From: a virus
Length of the DNA stretch: 22,807 nucleotides
Reading direction: 5' to 3' (one strand)
Virus record (IMG/VR): IMGVR_UViG_3300046001_003660
Span: 1-22,807 of that record
The notes under the pieces are model-generated. The model worked only from the letters and a program-made list of their open reading frames with translations. It made no database searches and was not told where the DNA came from. The position numbers and the translations under genes were made by a program. Shown here in pieces: positions 16,233 through 21,620 of the stretch (position 1 is the first letter of the stretch; each line of letters begins with the position of its first letter).

Positions 16233-16269
16233 CAAAGAAACGCCCATTACTCCGAAGAGCAATGAGTTT
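16233..16269 (-). promoter_or_regulatory. Leftward promoter of the AAACTCATTGC class
   Basis: On the minus strand AAACTCATTGC occupies 16269-16259; 19 nt after its TTG comes TTTCTTTG (16240-16233), five of six fixed positions of the Bacteroidota -7 box TAnnTTTG. Transcription would start near 16227 and run through inverted-repeat copy B into the genes at 16086 and 15846. It lies just after the stop of the gene at 16283, making it an internal promoter of the leftward block. Confidence 0.55.
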
Positions 16270-16282
16270 TTCAATGTTTTTT

Positions 16283-16573
16283 TTATAAAGTTATAACTGA
16301 CTGATTTTCAGTGGGTTCTACCACCTTGGACTTACCACCTGTCTTGGTGTGAAGGGTTTTAAACACCCCTGTTTGTCCTGTTTCCAAATACTCAAACATC
16401 TCCTTTTGTAGGTTAAACAATTCCACTACGGAGACCTGAATGTTAAATAACTTGATTAGTTCCAATGTCTGTGTTAAAGCGGTGGTTCTTGTTATGATTG
16501 GTTGAGTGGTTTCTTTGAAACCCTGTGTTCTGTCAAACCCGTAAGGTAGGTCATTCCATTTTTTTACTTCCAT
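16283..16573 (-). CDS. Hypothetical protein
   Basis: 96 residues, MEVKKWNDLPYGFDRTQGF, then a central helical region (ALTQTLELIKLFNIQ, VSVVELFNLQKEMFEYLETG) and a basic, flexible tail (GVFKTLHTKTGGKSKVVEPT). No membrane segment or metal motif. It starts 12 nt after the stop of the zinc-finger gene and belongs to the leftward operon. The pattern of a hydrophobic helix with a basic tail suggests a small protein- or nucleic-acid-binding factor, but I do not recognise it. Confidence 0.6.
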   Translation of the reverse strand: MEVKKWNDLPYGFDRTQGFKETTQPIITRTTALTQTLELIKLFNIQVSVVELFNLQKEMFEYLETGQTGVFKTLHTKTGGKSKVVEPTENQSVITL

Positions 16574-16585
16574 TTTGTTTTGATT

Positions 16586-17425
16586 TTATTTTAATTTTAA
16601 TTTATATGTTTCAGGTAATACTCTTAATTTCTTTAATTGAACGGGATGCGTATAAGTGAATCTAACCCTACTCCCAAACTCCACTATATTTTCACAAGGA
16701 CAGAAAGCGTAAAACTTTTCTTCCTTACCAAATAATTTCAATTCCCAATTACAATAATCTTTACCATTCCATTTCACTCCCTCCGCGTTAATCACTTCAC
16801 TTACAACGGCAACATACTCGTTGTTATGAATTAATCGTTCAGGTAGTTCGTAAAGTTTTTCTTTAACGGCCTCAACATCACTCAAAGGATTTTGTAGGTC
16901 TTTAATTTGGTTTTTCAAATCACCGATTTGTATTTCATAACTCAAACGGAACTTATCAAAATCACTTTTTAGATTTTGTAATTCGTTGTGCATCCGAGAG
17001 TGGGCTGTCTTCAATACATCAATCTTGTTCTTGAATTGTTCTTCTTCACTCATAATGTTTGGGTTTTTGTTTTGTAAATAATAATTCTTGCATCCGTCCC
17101 ACCACTTTTCAATATCTTGTTTCGGGACATCACCTACTACGAGGTCTTTAATTTTTTGTTTTTCAGTTTCCAATAACTCCTTGTGTTGTCGGTCTTTCCA
17201 TTCAGTCATTTTTTTATTTAAATCTTCGGTCATTAACTCCTGTGGTGTTCTCACCACTTGGTTTGTGTTTTTTTGTTTTTCCATTTTTTTATTTTTATTT
17301 CGTTGTGAATAATACTTACTACTGCACTCCTTACACCAAGAACCCAATCCGTCAATTTGGGATTTGTTATTGTGAAAATCTTCTTTTATTTTGTATGTCT
17401 TACAAATACTACATAACTTTATCAT
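16586..17425 (-). CDS. Zinc-finger / coiled-coil protein with C-terminal beta (OB-like) domain
   Basis: 279 residues in three parts. Residues 1-40 form a zinc finger with C5, C8, C31 and C34 (LCSICKTYK ... GLGSWCKECSSKYY), the type seen at the front of phage recombination endonuclease VII-like and HNH proteins, but no HNH residues follow. Residues about 45-185 are charged helix/coiled coil. Residues about 200-275 are strand-rich (EYVAVVSEVI, CNWELKLFGKEEKFYAF, GSRVRFTYTH), consistent with an OB-like fold, so binding of nucleic acid is plausible. Its ATG overlaps the upstream stop TGA (ATGA). A replication or recombination accessory factor is a guess from the domains; no enzyme motif is visible. 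Confidence 0.6.
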   Translation of the reverse strand: MIKLCSICKTYKIKEDFHNNKSQIDGLGSWCKECSSKYYSQRNKNKKMEKQKNTNQVVRTPQELMTEDLNKKMTEWKDRQHKELLETEKQKIKDLVVGDVPKQDIEKWWDGCKNYYLQNKNPNIMSEEEQFKNKIDVLKTAHSRMHNELQNLKSDFDKFRLSYEIQIGDLKNQIKDLQNPLSDVEAVKEKLYELPERLIHNNEYVAVVSEVINAEGVKWNGKDYCNWELKLFGKEEKFYAFCPCENIVEFGSRVRFTYTHPVQLKKLRVLPETYKLKLK

Positions 17426-17721
17426 ACTAATTTGTTTTTTAATTCTTCGTTTATTTCTTCAATCTCTTCTTGAATATTGACCTCATCAAGTATGTCGTTC
17501 ATTTCAAAACCATTATCATAACAATAATCAATAGATTTATATATTCTGTTTATGTTTCTTGTGTATATTTCATCTACAATATAATCTATACAACAATCTT
17601 CTAAAACGCTTTCAACTCGGTTGTATATTTCTTGTCTTACTAATTCAGTCGTCCATATTGAAGACGCAACATAATCAGGATGTTGTCTTAATTCATTTAT
17701 TATTTCATTTATATCTTTCAT
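17422..17721 (-). CDS. Acidic helical hypothetical protein
   Basis: 99 residues, strongly acidic at the end (DILDEVNIQEEIEEINEELKN). Mostly helical, with Cys-Cys (EDCCID) and DYCYD in the middle. It starts 1 nt after the SprT-like stop on the minus strand and overlaps the zinc-finger gene by 4 nt, so the three are one translation unit. Small acidic phage proteins of this kind sometimes mimic DNA or bind host factors, but nothing specific is recognised here. Confidence 0.6.
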   Translation of the reverse strand: MKDINEIINELRQHPDYVASSIWTTELVRQEIYNRVESVLEDCCIDYIVDEIYTRNINRIYKSIDYCYDNGFEMNDILDEVNIQEEIEEINEELKNKLV

Positions 17722-17722
17722 C

Positions 17723-18514
17723 TTAATTTGATTTATATTTTCTAACTACCATTTTATATTTTTCATCATACACATTACTGCATCTTCCGCAAGAGGTTGG
17801 TGTGTTTTTTTGTGTATAACTTTCTTTACCACATTCAGGACAAGTCATAATGTATTTTGGAATCCACTTTTTAATACCAAGTTTTTCATACATCTCCAAA
17901 TCCTTTTGTTGAGACCCCCAAGAAAAATCACTACGGGCAGAAGGTCTTGCACCAATCTCCCTACACTTACTCTTCCATACGTTATTGTGTCGTTCTCTTG
18001 CACCAACGAGGGCGTGAGCGACCTCGTGAAGAATTACGTCAGTAATTTCTTCAGGAGGGAGAACCTTAATCCATCTCTTGTTAAGGGAAATTTGTTTATA
18101 CTTGAAATTACATACACCCAAGTATGTCTTAGGTTCGTCTTTCCAAGTGAAACCCCATCCCGCATCAATTAAGTTGTATTGTGTTAATACATCTTCTGCT
18201 TGGGATTTAACATTATCCAACTCATCATCACTATTAATTAATTTAACAGGTGTAGGTGCAGTTAATTTGGGTTTCTTAATCTCATCTATCTTCGTTAGAA
18301 AGGTGTAGATGAACTTGTCTTCGGGTATTGAAGAAAGAATTAATTTATCAATACTAATTGTTTTAGTATCTCGGTTGATTTTTGTTGGTGGTTCATTATT
18401 ACCTTCCAACTTGGTTGTTAATTTCCAATCATTCAATCCCGCCTTATCCAACTCATTACGAGCGGCTTTTTTATTGACGCGGATTTGTAATAACTGATTG
18501 TGTGTAAAAGTCAT
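17723..18514 (-). CDS. SprT-like zinc metallopeptidase
   Basis: 263 residues from the ATG at 18514, chosen because an AGGAG lies just before it and because a longer in-frame start at 18625 would fall inside the promoter spacer. The C-terminal half has the SprT signature: DVILHEVAHALVGARERHNNVWKSKC with H163, E164, H167 and H176, followed by a zinc ribbon (CPEC at 225-228 and CGRC at 242-245). The first 90 residues are a different, non-conserved region. SprT/Spartan family proteins cleave proteins crosslinked to DNA; phage versions are common but little studied. It is the first gene of the leftward operon, with a consensus promoter 87 nt upstream. Confidence 0.85.
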   Translation of the reverse strand: MTFTHNQLLQIRVNKKAARNELDKAGLNDWKLTTKLEGNNEPPTKINRDTKTISIDKLILSSIPEDKFIYTFLTKIDEIKKPKLTAPTPVKLINSDDELDNVKSQAEDVLTQYNLIDAGWGFTWKDEPKTYLGVCNFKYKQISLNKRWIKVLPPEEITDVILHEVAHALVGARERHNNVWKSKCREIGARPSARSDFSWGSQQKDLEMYEKLGIKKWIPKYIMTCPECGKESYTQKNTPTSCGRCSNVYDEKYKMVVRKYKSN

Positions 18515-18535
18515 ACTCCTATTTTTTTTACTTCG

Positions 18536-18553
18536 TTTATTTTGGGTTTCCCC
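18536..18553 (-). promoter_or_regulatory. Shared 18-nt leader motif, SprT-like gene copy
   Basis: On the minus strand this is GGGGAAACCCAAAATAAA, 21 nt before the SprT-like ATG. The identical 18 bases occur at 19634-19651 before the DUF6291-like gene, which is read the other way. GGG-GAAA-CCC can form a tiny GNRA-capped hairpin. Role unknown; translation control is a possibility. Confidence 0.6.
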
Positions 18554-18600
18554 ACTTATATAAATATTTTGGAATATTACAAAGTGTCCGAAACCTGAAA

Positions 18601-18637
18601 CAAATATAAAAAATATTTTCCACATCGCAATGAGTTT
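18601..18637 (-). promoter_or_regulatory. Leftward promoter of the SprT-like operon (AAACTCATTGC class)
   Basis: On the minus strand AAACTCATTGC (18637-18627) contains the -33 TTG. Exactly 19 nt later is TATATTTG (18608-18601), a perfect TAnnTTTG box. Transcription should begin near 18595, giving a leader of about 80 nt that contains the shared 18-nt motif. Confidence 0.75.
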
Positions 18638-18670
18638 ATGAAACTATTTTTTTTTTATTAAAATATAATC

Positions 18671-18681
18671 AAACTCATTGC
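18671..18681 (+). promoter_or_regulatory. Fourth AAACTCATTGC element, rightward, without clear -7 box
   Basis: An exact 11-base match in rightward orientation, preceded by the same kind of A/T tract as the other copies. At the expected distance the sequence is ATTACTGT, not TAnnTTTG, so activity is doubtful. It shares AATCCAAA downstream with the copy at 18862, pointing to duplication. Confidence 0.4.
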
Positions 18682-18689
18682 CAATCCAA

Positions 18690-18860
18690 ATCTTTCTCAA
18701 TTACTGTATAAACGTAATTTACGGACACCAAGTAGGTTTCTAACAAAAGGGTTAGGTCAGTTGGTAAAGATGTAGTTTTGGAGATCTGGTAAGGTCTCAC
18801 CCGTATTACTGACCCCATCAGTATTTCACTCCATCAAAAAATAAAAAAAAAATATTTCAA
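18690..18860 (+). other. Non-coding control region between promoter copies, with small hairpins
   Basis: The 470 bases from 18515 to 18984 carry no convincing gene. Besides the promoters this part contains a small palindrome CGTAA-T-TTACG (18713-18723), a 6-bp hairpin GAGATC/GGTCTC (18781-18798, TGGTAA loop) and CTGA/TCAG around CCCCA (18809-18821). It is less AT-rich than the flanks, with a long A tract at its end (18835-18852). An RNA or protein-binding region is possible; I see no definite gene. Confidence 0.35.
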
Positions 18861-18861
18861 T

Positions 18862-18898
18862 AAACTCATTGCTAATCCAAAAAAAACCCGCATATTTG
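18862..18898 (+). promoter_or_regulatory. Rightward promoter of the AAACTCATTGC class
   Basis: AAACTCATTGC at 18862-18872, then 19 nt after its TTG the box CATATTTG (18891-18898), five of six fixed positions of TAnnTTTG. Transcription would begin near 18904 and run into the gene at 18985. Confidence 0.6.
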
Positions 18899-18900
18899 TG

Positions 18901-18922
18901 TTGTGGTTGGAAACGACCACAA
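18901..18922 (+). other. GAAA-capped hairpin at the 5' end of the rightward transcript
   Basis: A 9-bp stem (18901-18909 with 18914-18922, one G-T wobble) closed by a GAAA tetraloop. Given the promoter just upstream, this would lie at the extreme 5' end of the message, a position where stem-loops often protect phage RNA from decay. Confidence 0.5.
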
Positions 18923-18984
18923 TCAGTTCTTTCACATAACATAACGGGTGGTTCCGTCAAAGACCGAAAGGACATTTCATCATT

Positions 18985-19509
18985 ATGAAAAAGATTAACA
19001 AGAGTGGTAATGTTATTATCACCAATCCAAACCAATGGAATCACATTTCCAAAAACCCTGTTCTTACAAATGAGACTGGGTTCCAAATCCAACAACAAGG
19101 GTATGGTAAAACGGAGGAAGGTCAATCACAAGAAACCTTTATGAGAAAGGTGTCGGACATTCTCTCACAAATAAGAGAAGAAGAACTTGACCGATGGGCA
19201 CTCTACAACGAACCATTATTCTACGATAGTGGGTATGGTGAGGATAGGGAAGAAAATGGTTATTTACGTTGGGTTGAGTTGGTTGATGATGAAGACAACA
19301 TCATCGTTACAGCGGTTAAGGACAACGGAGAAAATGGAATTACATACGACATAACACTCGTAGGAACACCATACCTCTTTTCTTACTCGGTGAAGTTCAA
19401 TTTCTTTTGGAGAGTTGGAAAGTTCGTCCGAAACAAAATCGTTTCCATAACTCCTGAGACAGCGAACAAGGATTTAGCTTGGGACGACGATAAGAAGATG
19501 TGGTGTTAA
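18985..19509 (+). CDS. Hypothetical early protein
   Basis: 174 residues, MKKINKSGNVIITNPNQWNH. The middle is strongly acidic (REEELDRWALYNEPLF, SGYGEDREENGYLRWVELVDDED); the C-terminus has aromatic strands (PYLFSYSVKFNFFWRVGKFVRNK) and ends DDDKKMWC. It has its own promoter, a 5' hairpin and an excellent terminator right after the stop, so it is a single-gene unit. Fewer rare A/T-only codons appear here than in the late genes. Family not recognised; a host-takeover or regulatory role would fit a solitary, strongly bounded early gene but is a guess. Confidence 0.6.
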   Translation: MKKINKSGNVIITNPNQWNHISKNPVLTNETGFQIQQQGYGKTEEGQSQETFMRKVSDILSQIREEELDRWALYNEPLFYDSGYGEDREENGYLRWVELVDDEDNIIVTAVKDNGENGITYDITLVGTPYLFSYSVKFNFFWRVGKFVRNKIVSITPETANKDLAWDDDKKMWC

Positions 19510-19516
19510 ACCACAC

Positions 19517-19543
19517 AAGTTCCCCTTCGGGGGAACTTTTTTT
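19517..19543 (+). terminator. Strong rho-independent terminator with TTCG loop
   Basis: Perfect 9-bp stem AAGTTCCCC/GGGGAACTT (19517-19525 and 19530-19538) capped by the very stable TTCG tetraloop and followed by five more T residues. It begins 7 nt after the stop codon of the gene at 18985. Confidence 0.95.
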
Positions 19544-19633
19544 ATGTCTTGGTGGATTGCCAAACAAATTTGTATTGAAAAAATATTTTCAAACTTTTTA
19601 ATACTTTCCACTATTACAGCACATTTATTGAAA

Positions 19634-19651
19634 GGGGAAACCCAAAATAAA
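19634..19651 (+). promoter_or_regulatory. Shared 18-nt leader motif, DUF6291-like gene copy
   Basis: GGGGAAACCCAAAATAAA, identical to the minus-strand motif at 18553-18536, ending 24 nt before the ATG at 19676. Upstream lie A/T-rich sequence and the palindrome ACAAATTTGT (about 19563-19574), but no consensus promoter. Confidence 0.6.
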
Positions 19652-19675
19652 AATCATAAAACCAAAAAAATCAAA

Positions 19676-19963
19676 ATGAAAAAAAACTCAATCATTTTAC
19701 ACTCCACAATGTTGGAGGTGTTGAAAGAACTAAACAAGGAAGACATAATCAATTATATTGAAAATGTTTTTAAATGTAATAACGATGAAGCACCAATCTT
19801 CAACAATACTACAATGAAATTATTATATACATCAATCCTACCTGTAATTGAAGCAGACAAGTTGAGGTATGATAAAAAAGTTATTAATGGTAAATTAAAT
19901 GGACTTAAAGGTGGAGCACCACTTGGAAACAATAACGCATCTAAACAACCCAAAACAACCTAA
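19676..19963 (+). CDS. DUF6291-like replication-region protein
   Basis: 95 residues from the ATG at 19676; a longer frame from 19544 would run over the terminator and the shared leader and is not used. The layout, a helical body (MLEVLKELNKEDIINYIENVF) followed by LLYTSILPVIEADKLRYDKK and NGKLNGLKGGAPLGNNNASK, matches DUF6291-type proteins in Bacteroidota phages and prophages. These lie in replication regions and usually carry a long Asn/Gln/Thr/Pro-rich tail. Here the frame stops at KQPKTT, and the DNA beyond still looks like such a tail (repeated AACAACC/CAACCTAAA). It may be naturally short or truncated by a small frameshift. Right after it comes a heptamer array, which fits an origin-linked role. 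Confidence 0.55.
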   Translation: MKKNSIILHSTMLEVLKELNKEDIINYIENVFKCNNDEAPIFNNTTMKLLYTSILPVIEADKLRYDKKVINGKLNGLKGGAPLGNNNASKQPKTT

Positions 19964-19990
19964 ATCAAACCAATCAACCTAAACAACCTG

Positions 19991-20046
19991 TTATATGTTA
20001 TATGTTATATGTTATATGAAATATGTTATATGAAATATGTTATATG
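19991..20046 (+). repeat. Eight tandem TTATATG-type heptamers (iteron-like array)
   Basis: Eight consecutive 7-bp units without gaps: TTATATG four times, AAATATG, TTATATG, AAATATG, TTATATG. They lie between a DUF6291-like gene and a nuclease operon, an AT-rich location typical of phage replication origins. Because seven is not a multiple of three, copy changes would also shift any reading frame running through. Confidence 0.75.
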
Positions 20047-20049
20047 GAA

Positions 20050-20063
20050 ATATACTAGTATAT
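20050..20063. repeat. Perfect 14-bp palindrome beside heptamer array
   Basis: ATATACTAGTATAT is its own reverse complement and lies 3 nt after the last heptamer and 27 nt before the next start codon. It could be a binding site for a dimeric protein or part of the putative origin. Confidence 0.65.
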
Positions 20064-20090
20064 ACTGGGTAGAATTAAAATAAAAAAATT

Positions 20091-20426
20091 ATGTGTTTAA
20101 TAAAAAATAATATTGAAAGTAATAATGATATTTCTCTTGGAGGCAATATCCTTAATGAAATAAAACCTTCAACAGAAGAAAAGAAACTCCCAACTAAAAT
20201 CACCGGTAGTCAAGCACCAAGATGGAGAGAAGGTGAAGTGAATATAAAACAATTTCATACCCTCTCAACCGAAGGAAAGGAAGAACATATCAAGTATATT
20301 CAATCATTACCCGCAGCAATACTGGGTGATTGTGATGTATATTTAATTCGTTGGTATGGTAAGAAAGAAAAAATAAACTTCTTCTCAATAGAGGAGCACT
20401 CAAAATACTTAACCAAAAATATATGA
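20091..20426 (+). CDS. Hypothetical protein of the replication region
   Basis: 111 residues, MCLIKNNIESNNDISLGG; a polar, Asn/Glu/Lys-rich front half and a more ordered back half (KQFHTLSTEGKEEHIKYIQSL, AAILGDCDVYLIRWYGKKEK). No motif recognised. It follows the iteron-like array and palindrome by 27 nt and shares ATGA with the nuclease-like gene, so the two are translated together. A replication accessory role is suggested by place only. Confidence 0.6.
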   Translation: MCLIKNNIESNNDISLGGNILNEIKPSTEEKKLPTKITGSQAPRWREGEVNIKQFHTLSTEGKEEHIKYIQSLPAAILGDCDVYLIRWYGKKEKINFFSIEEHSKYLTKNI

Positions 20427-20941
20427 CACCAGCACTCCAAAAATACCTCCTATCCTTGGAAGAGGAAACACTCTACGAATTATTAAAGGAGACGATTTAC
20501 CCTGACCTGGTGAGGAATAGTGATGAAGCAACGGATAGTTTAGATTATTACCTCCCACCCAATAGTGGAAAGGAGTTTAAGTGTAGGAAAGAACCTGAGT
20601 TTGGAAGCGGTCAGTATTACACTTATATGATTGAAAAACATAAATACGATGCCATCATTAACAAGTATGATGAAATATCTTACATCTGTTCGGGTGGTAA
20701 TGGAATATTTGAATGGGACTTGAAGAATTATCCCGAAGAAATAAATTGGATATGGGAACCTGATTATACTTGGAGCACAAGATATGCAAACCAAGATAAG
20801 AAAAATAAAGAAGTGGCTTACCTCCCAATACATTACGCAAAATATTTACATCCATTAGTATTTGAAATGTTATTCCAAAACTTTTATGACTACGACCCAA
20901 AAAAGTTTCTATATCCATTTGACTATAATAGATTAATGTAG
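20423..20941 (+). CDS. PD-(D/E)XK-type nuclease, possibly a Holliday-junction resolvase
   Basis: 172 residues. A restriction-endonuclease-like core is visible: D41 in LDYYLPP, then E51-F-K53 in GKEFKCRKE (the D...ExK pattern), followed by a Tyr/Glu/Lys helix TYMIEKHKYDAIINKY and the strand ISYICSGGNGIFEWDL. Phage resolvases and related small nucleases of Bacteroidota that I know share this run (LP..., ElKcR, EkdKY, YI.s...gi..f) and a later Lys-rich KNKEVAYLPIHYA segment, also present here. Such enzymes resolve branched DNA before packaging. It overlaps the preceding gene by 4 nt (ATGA) and ends with TAG just before a terminator cassette. The fold call is fairly good, the resolvase role less certain. 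Confidence 0.5.
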   Translation: MTPALQKYLLSLEEETLYELLKETIYPDLVRNSDEATDSLDYYLPPNSGKEFKCRKEPEFGSGQYYTYMIEKHKYDAIINKYDEISYICSGGNGIFEWDLKNYPEEINWIWEPDYTWSTRYANQDKKNKEVAYLPIHYAKYLHPLVFEMLFQNFYDYDPKKFLYPFDYNRLM

Positions 20942-20949
20942 TATATTTA
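20919..20949 (+). promoter_or_regulatory. Promoter-like element at the end of the nuclease gene
   Basis: TTG (20919-20921, within CATTTG), 20 nt, then TATATTTA (20942-20949), close to the Bacteroidota -33/-7 pattern. It would start a transcript near 20955 that runs only about 60 nt to the next terminator. A similar TATATTTA lies at 21507-21514 before the second cassette. Confidence 0.4.
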
Positions 20950-20954
20950 TAATA

Positions 20955-21016
20955 GAGTTTGGAAATTGATTTTATTTGGTGAAGCCCAAAAGCGTAAAAA
21001 ACTTTTGGGTTTTTTT
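20955..21016 (+). ncRNA. Small-RNA-like cassette 1
   Basis: The short stretch from the promoter-like box to the terminator has no reading frame of note. Its arrangement (TATATTTA, TAATAGA, about 35 nt, strong hairpin, then TTTTTTGATTAATGA into the next gene) is repeated at 21507-21610. A small terminated RNA or an attenuator leader would both fit. Not recognised as any known RNA family. Confidence 0.35.
20985..21016 (+). terminator. Rho-independent terminator
   Basis: CCCAAAAG (20985-20992) pairs with CTTTTGGG (21002-21009), 8 bp, 9-nt loop, then seven T residues. It ends the replication-region operon and cassette 1, 24 nt before the likely start of the next gene. Confidence 0.9.
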
Positions 21017-21039
21017 GATTAATGAAAGTATTTATGGAT

Positions 21040-21504
21040 ATGAAGTTTTGTAGGATATGTGAGTTAGAAAAGTTTGAAGACCAATACTACACAAGTAATG
21101 ATGTTGTATGTAAGAGATGTTTATTAGACAGGGATAGAGTTAAGAGAAGAAATAAAACTATCTCAAATGGAGGCAGTGAAAGGGTTCCACAGAAACCAAA
21201 TACTTGGGCAGATGAAACACAAATGGAACAGACTCAACAATTTTTAGTATTACTTGGATATAAACAGAATAAAGAAAATAATGTATGGTATAAATTACCT
21301 TGGAAGACAAAAGATGCCGAGTTTCCGTTAATGGAAAAACAAAATAATCATCGAGGCAAACCAACACAATACTCAAAAGAACAAATAATGGAGTGGGTTG
21401 AGTTAAGAAAGAAAGGATTAACGTATGTAAAGATTTGTGAGATGTATGAAGTTCCAAATAAACAAACCATATATCATTATGTTAGAAAATATTTGGATAA
21501 ATGA
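21040..21504 (+). CDS. Zinc-finger / helix-turn-helix DNA-binding protein
   Basis: 154 residues from the ATG at 21040 (MKFCRICELEKF); in-frame ATGs at 21022 and 21034 would add six or two residues. I prefer 21040 because the sister cassette before 21621 aligns at ATGAAG. The front is a four-cysteine zinc finger (CRIC and CKRC, 20 apart). The C-terminus is a helix-turn-helix: YSKEQIMEWVELRKKGLTYVKICEMYEVPNKQTIYHYVRKYL (broken at about 105-150), of the type in small terminase subunits and transposase-like regulators. The middle (LVLLGYKQNKENNVWYKL) resembles part of a zinc-finger endonuclease-like domain. It may be a small-terminase-type or transcription factor; the position before the packaging genes makes the first attractive. 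Confidence 0.55.
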   Translation: MKFCRICELEKFEDQYYTSNDVVCKRCLLDRDRVKRRNKTISNGGSERVPQKPNTWADETQMEQTQQFLVLLGYKQNKENNVWYKLPWKTKDAEFPLMEKQNNHRGKPTQYSKEQIMEWVELRKKGLTYVKICEMYEVPNKQTIYHYVRKYLDK

Positions 21505-21527
21505 ACTATATTTAGTATAATAGATTA

Positions 21528-21544
21528 AATACCAATTTGGTATT
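21528..21544. promoter_or_regulatory. 17-bp inverted repeat, operator-like
   Basis: Two perfect 8-bp arms with one central base, placed about 14 nt downstream of a TATATTTA box, where a dimeric repressor could block transcription. As RNA it would be a hairpin with a loop too small to form fully, which makes a DNA site more likely. Confidence 0.5.
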
Positions 21545-21545
21545 G

Positions 21546-21601
21546 ACCCCGCAATGATAATCAAGTTTCTACTCCTATTCTCTGATTTAGCGGGGTTTTT
21601 T
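21546..21601 (+). terminator. Terminator with long loop
   Basis: Perfect 7-bp GC-rich stem (21546-21552 with 21590-21596) followed by a run of six T residues (21596-21601, the first paired). The 37-nt loop is unusual; it contains little self-pairing. Confidence 0.7.
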
Positions 21602-21620
21602 GATTAATGATGATATTTAT

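Larger units (their letters stand above)
21507..21601 (+). ncRNA. Small-RNA-like cassette 2 with operator-like palindrome
   Basis: After TATATTTA (21507-21514) and TATAATAGA come a 17-bp inverted repeat AATACCAA-T-TTGGTATT (21528-21544) and a large stem (ACCCCGC 21546-21552 with GCGGGGT 21590-21596, 37-nt loop) ending in T residues. No reading frame of note crosses it. Layout and borders repeat cassette 1. Confidence 0.4.

Noticed and set aside
18515-18625. Longer start (ATG at 18625) for the SprT-like gene
   Set aside because: It lies in the spacer of a consensus promoter, upstream of the predicted transcript start, and would code a hydrophobic leader that includes the shared RNA motif. ATG 18514 has an AGGAG before it.
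18749-18816. tRNA-like sequence with a 7-bp GGGTTAG/CTGACCC stem and a D-arm-like GTCAGTTGGTAAAGAT
   Set aside because: Only 68 nt long, no T-arm with a TTC-like loop, no anticodon stem that pairs, and positions 8-9 missing. It may be chance or a decayed tRNA.
18826-19125. Minus-strand frame of 99 residues
   Set aside because: It overlaps the rightward promoter and the start of the gene at 18985 in antisense and has no promoter or leader of its own.
19544-19675. Upstream extension of the DUF6291-like gene
   Set aside because: The extension starts in the T tract of a strong terminator and runs across the shared 18-nt leader; the resulting peptide looks non-coding.
19991-20046. CRISPR-like array
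   Set aside because: The units are 7 bp and contiguous, without spacers, and there are no cas genes.
21600-21620. TTG start for the gene at 21621
   Set aside because: The TTG is in the T run of a terminator; the ATG at 21621 has the context seen in the sister cassette.
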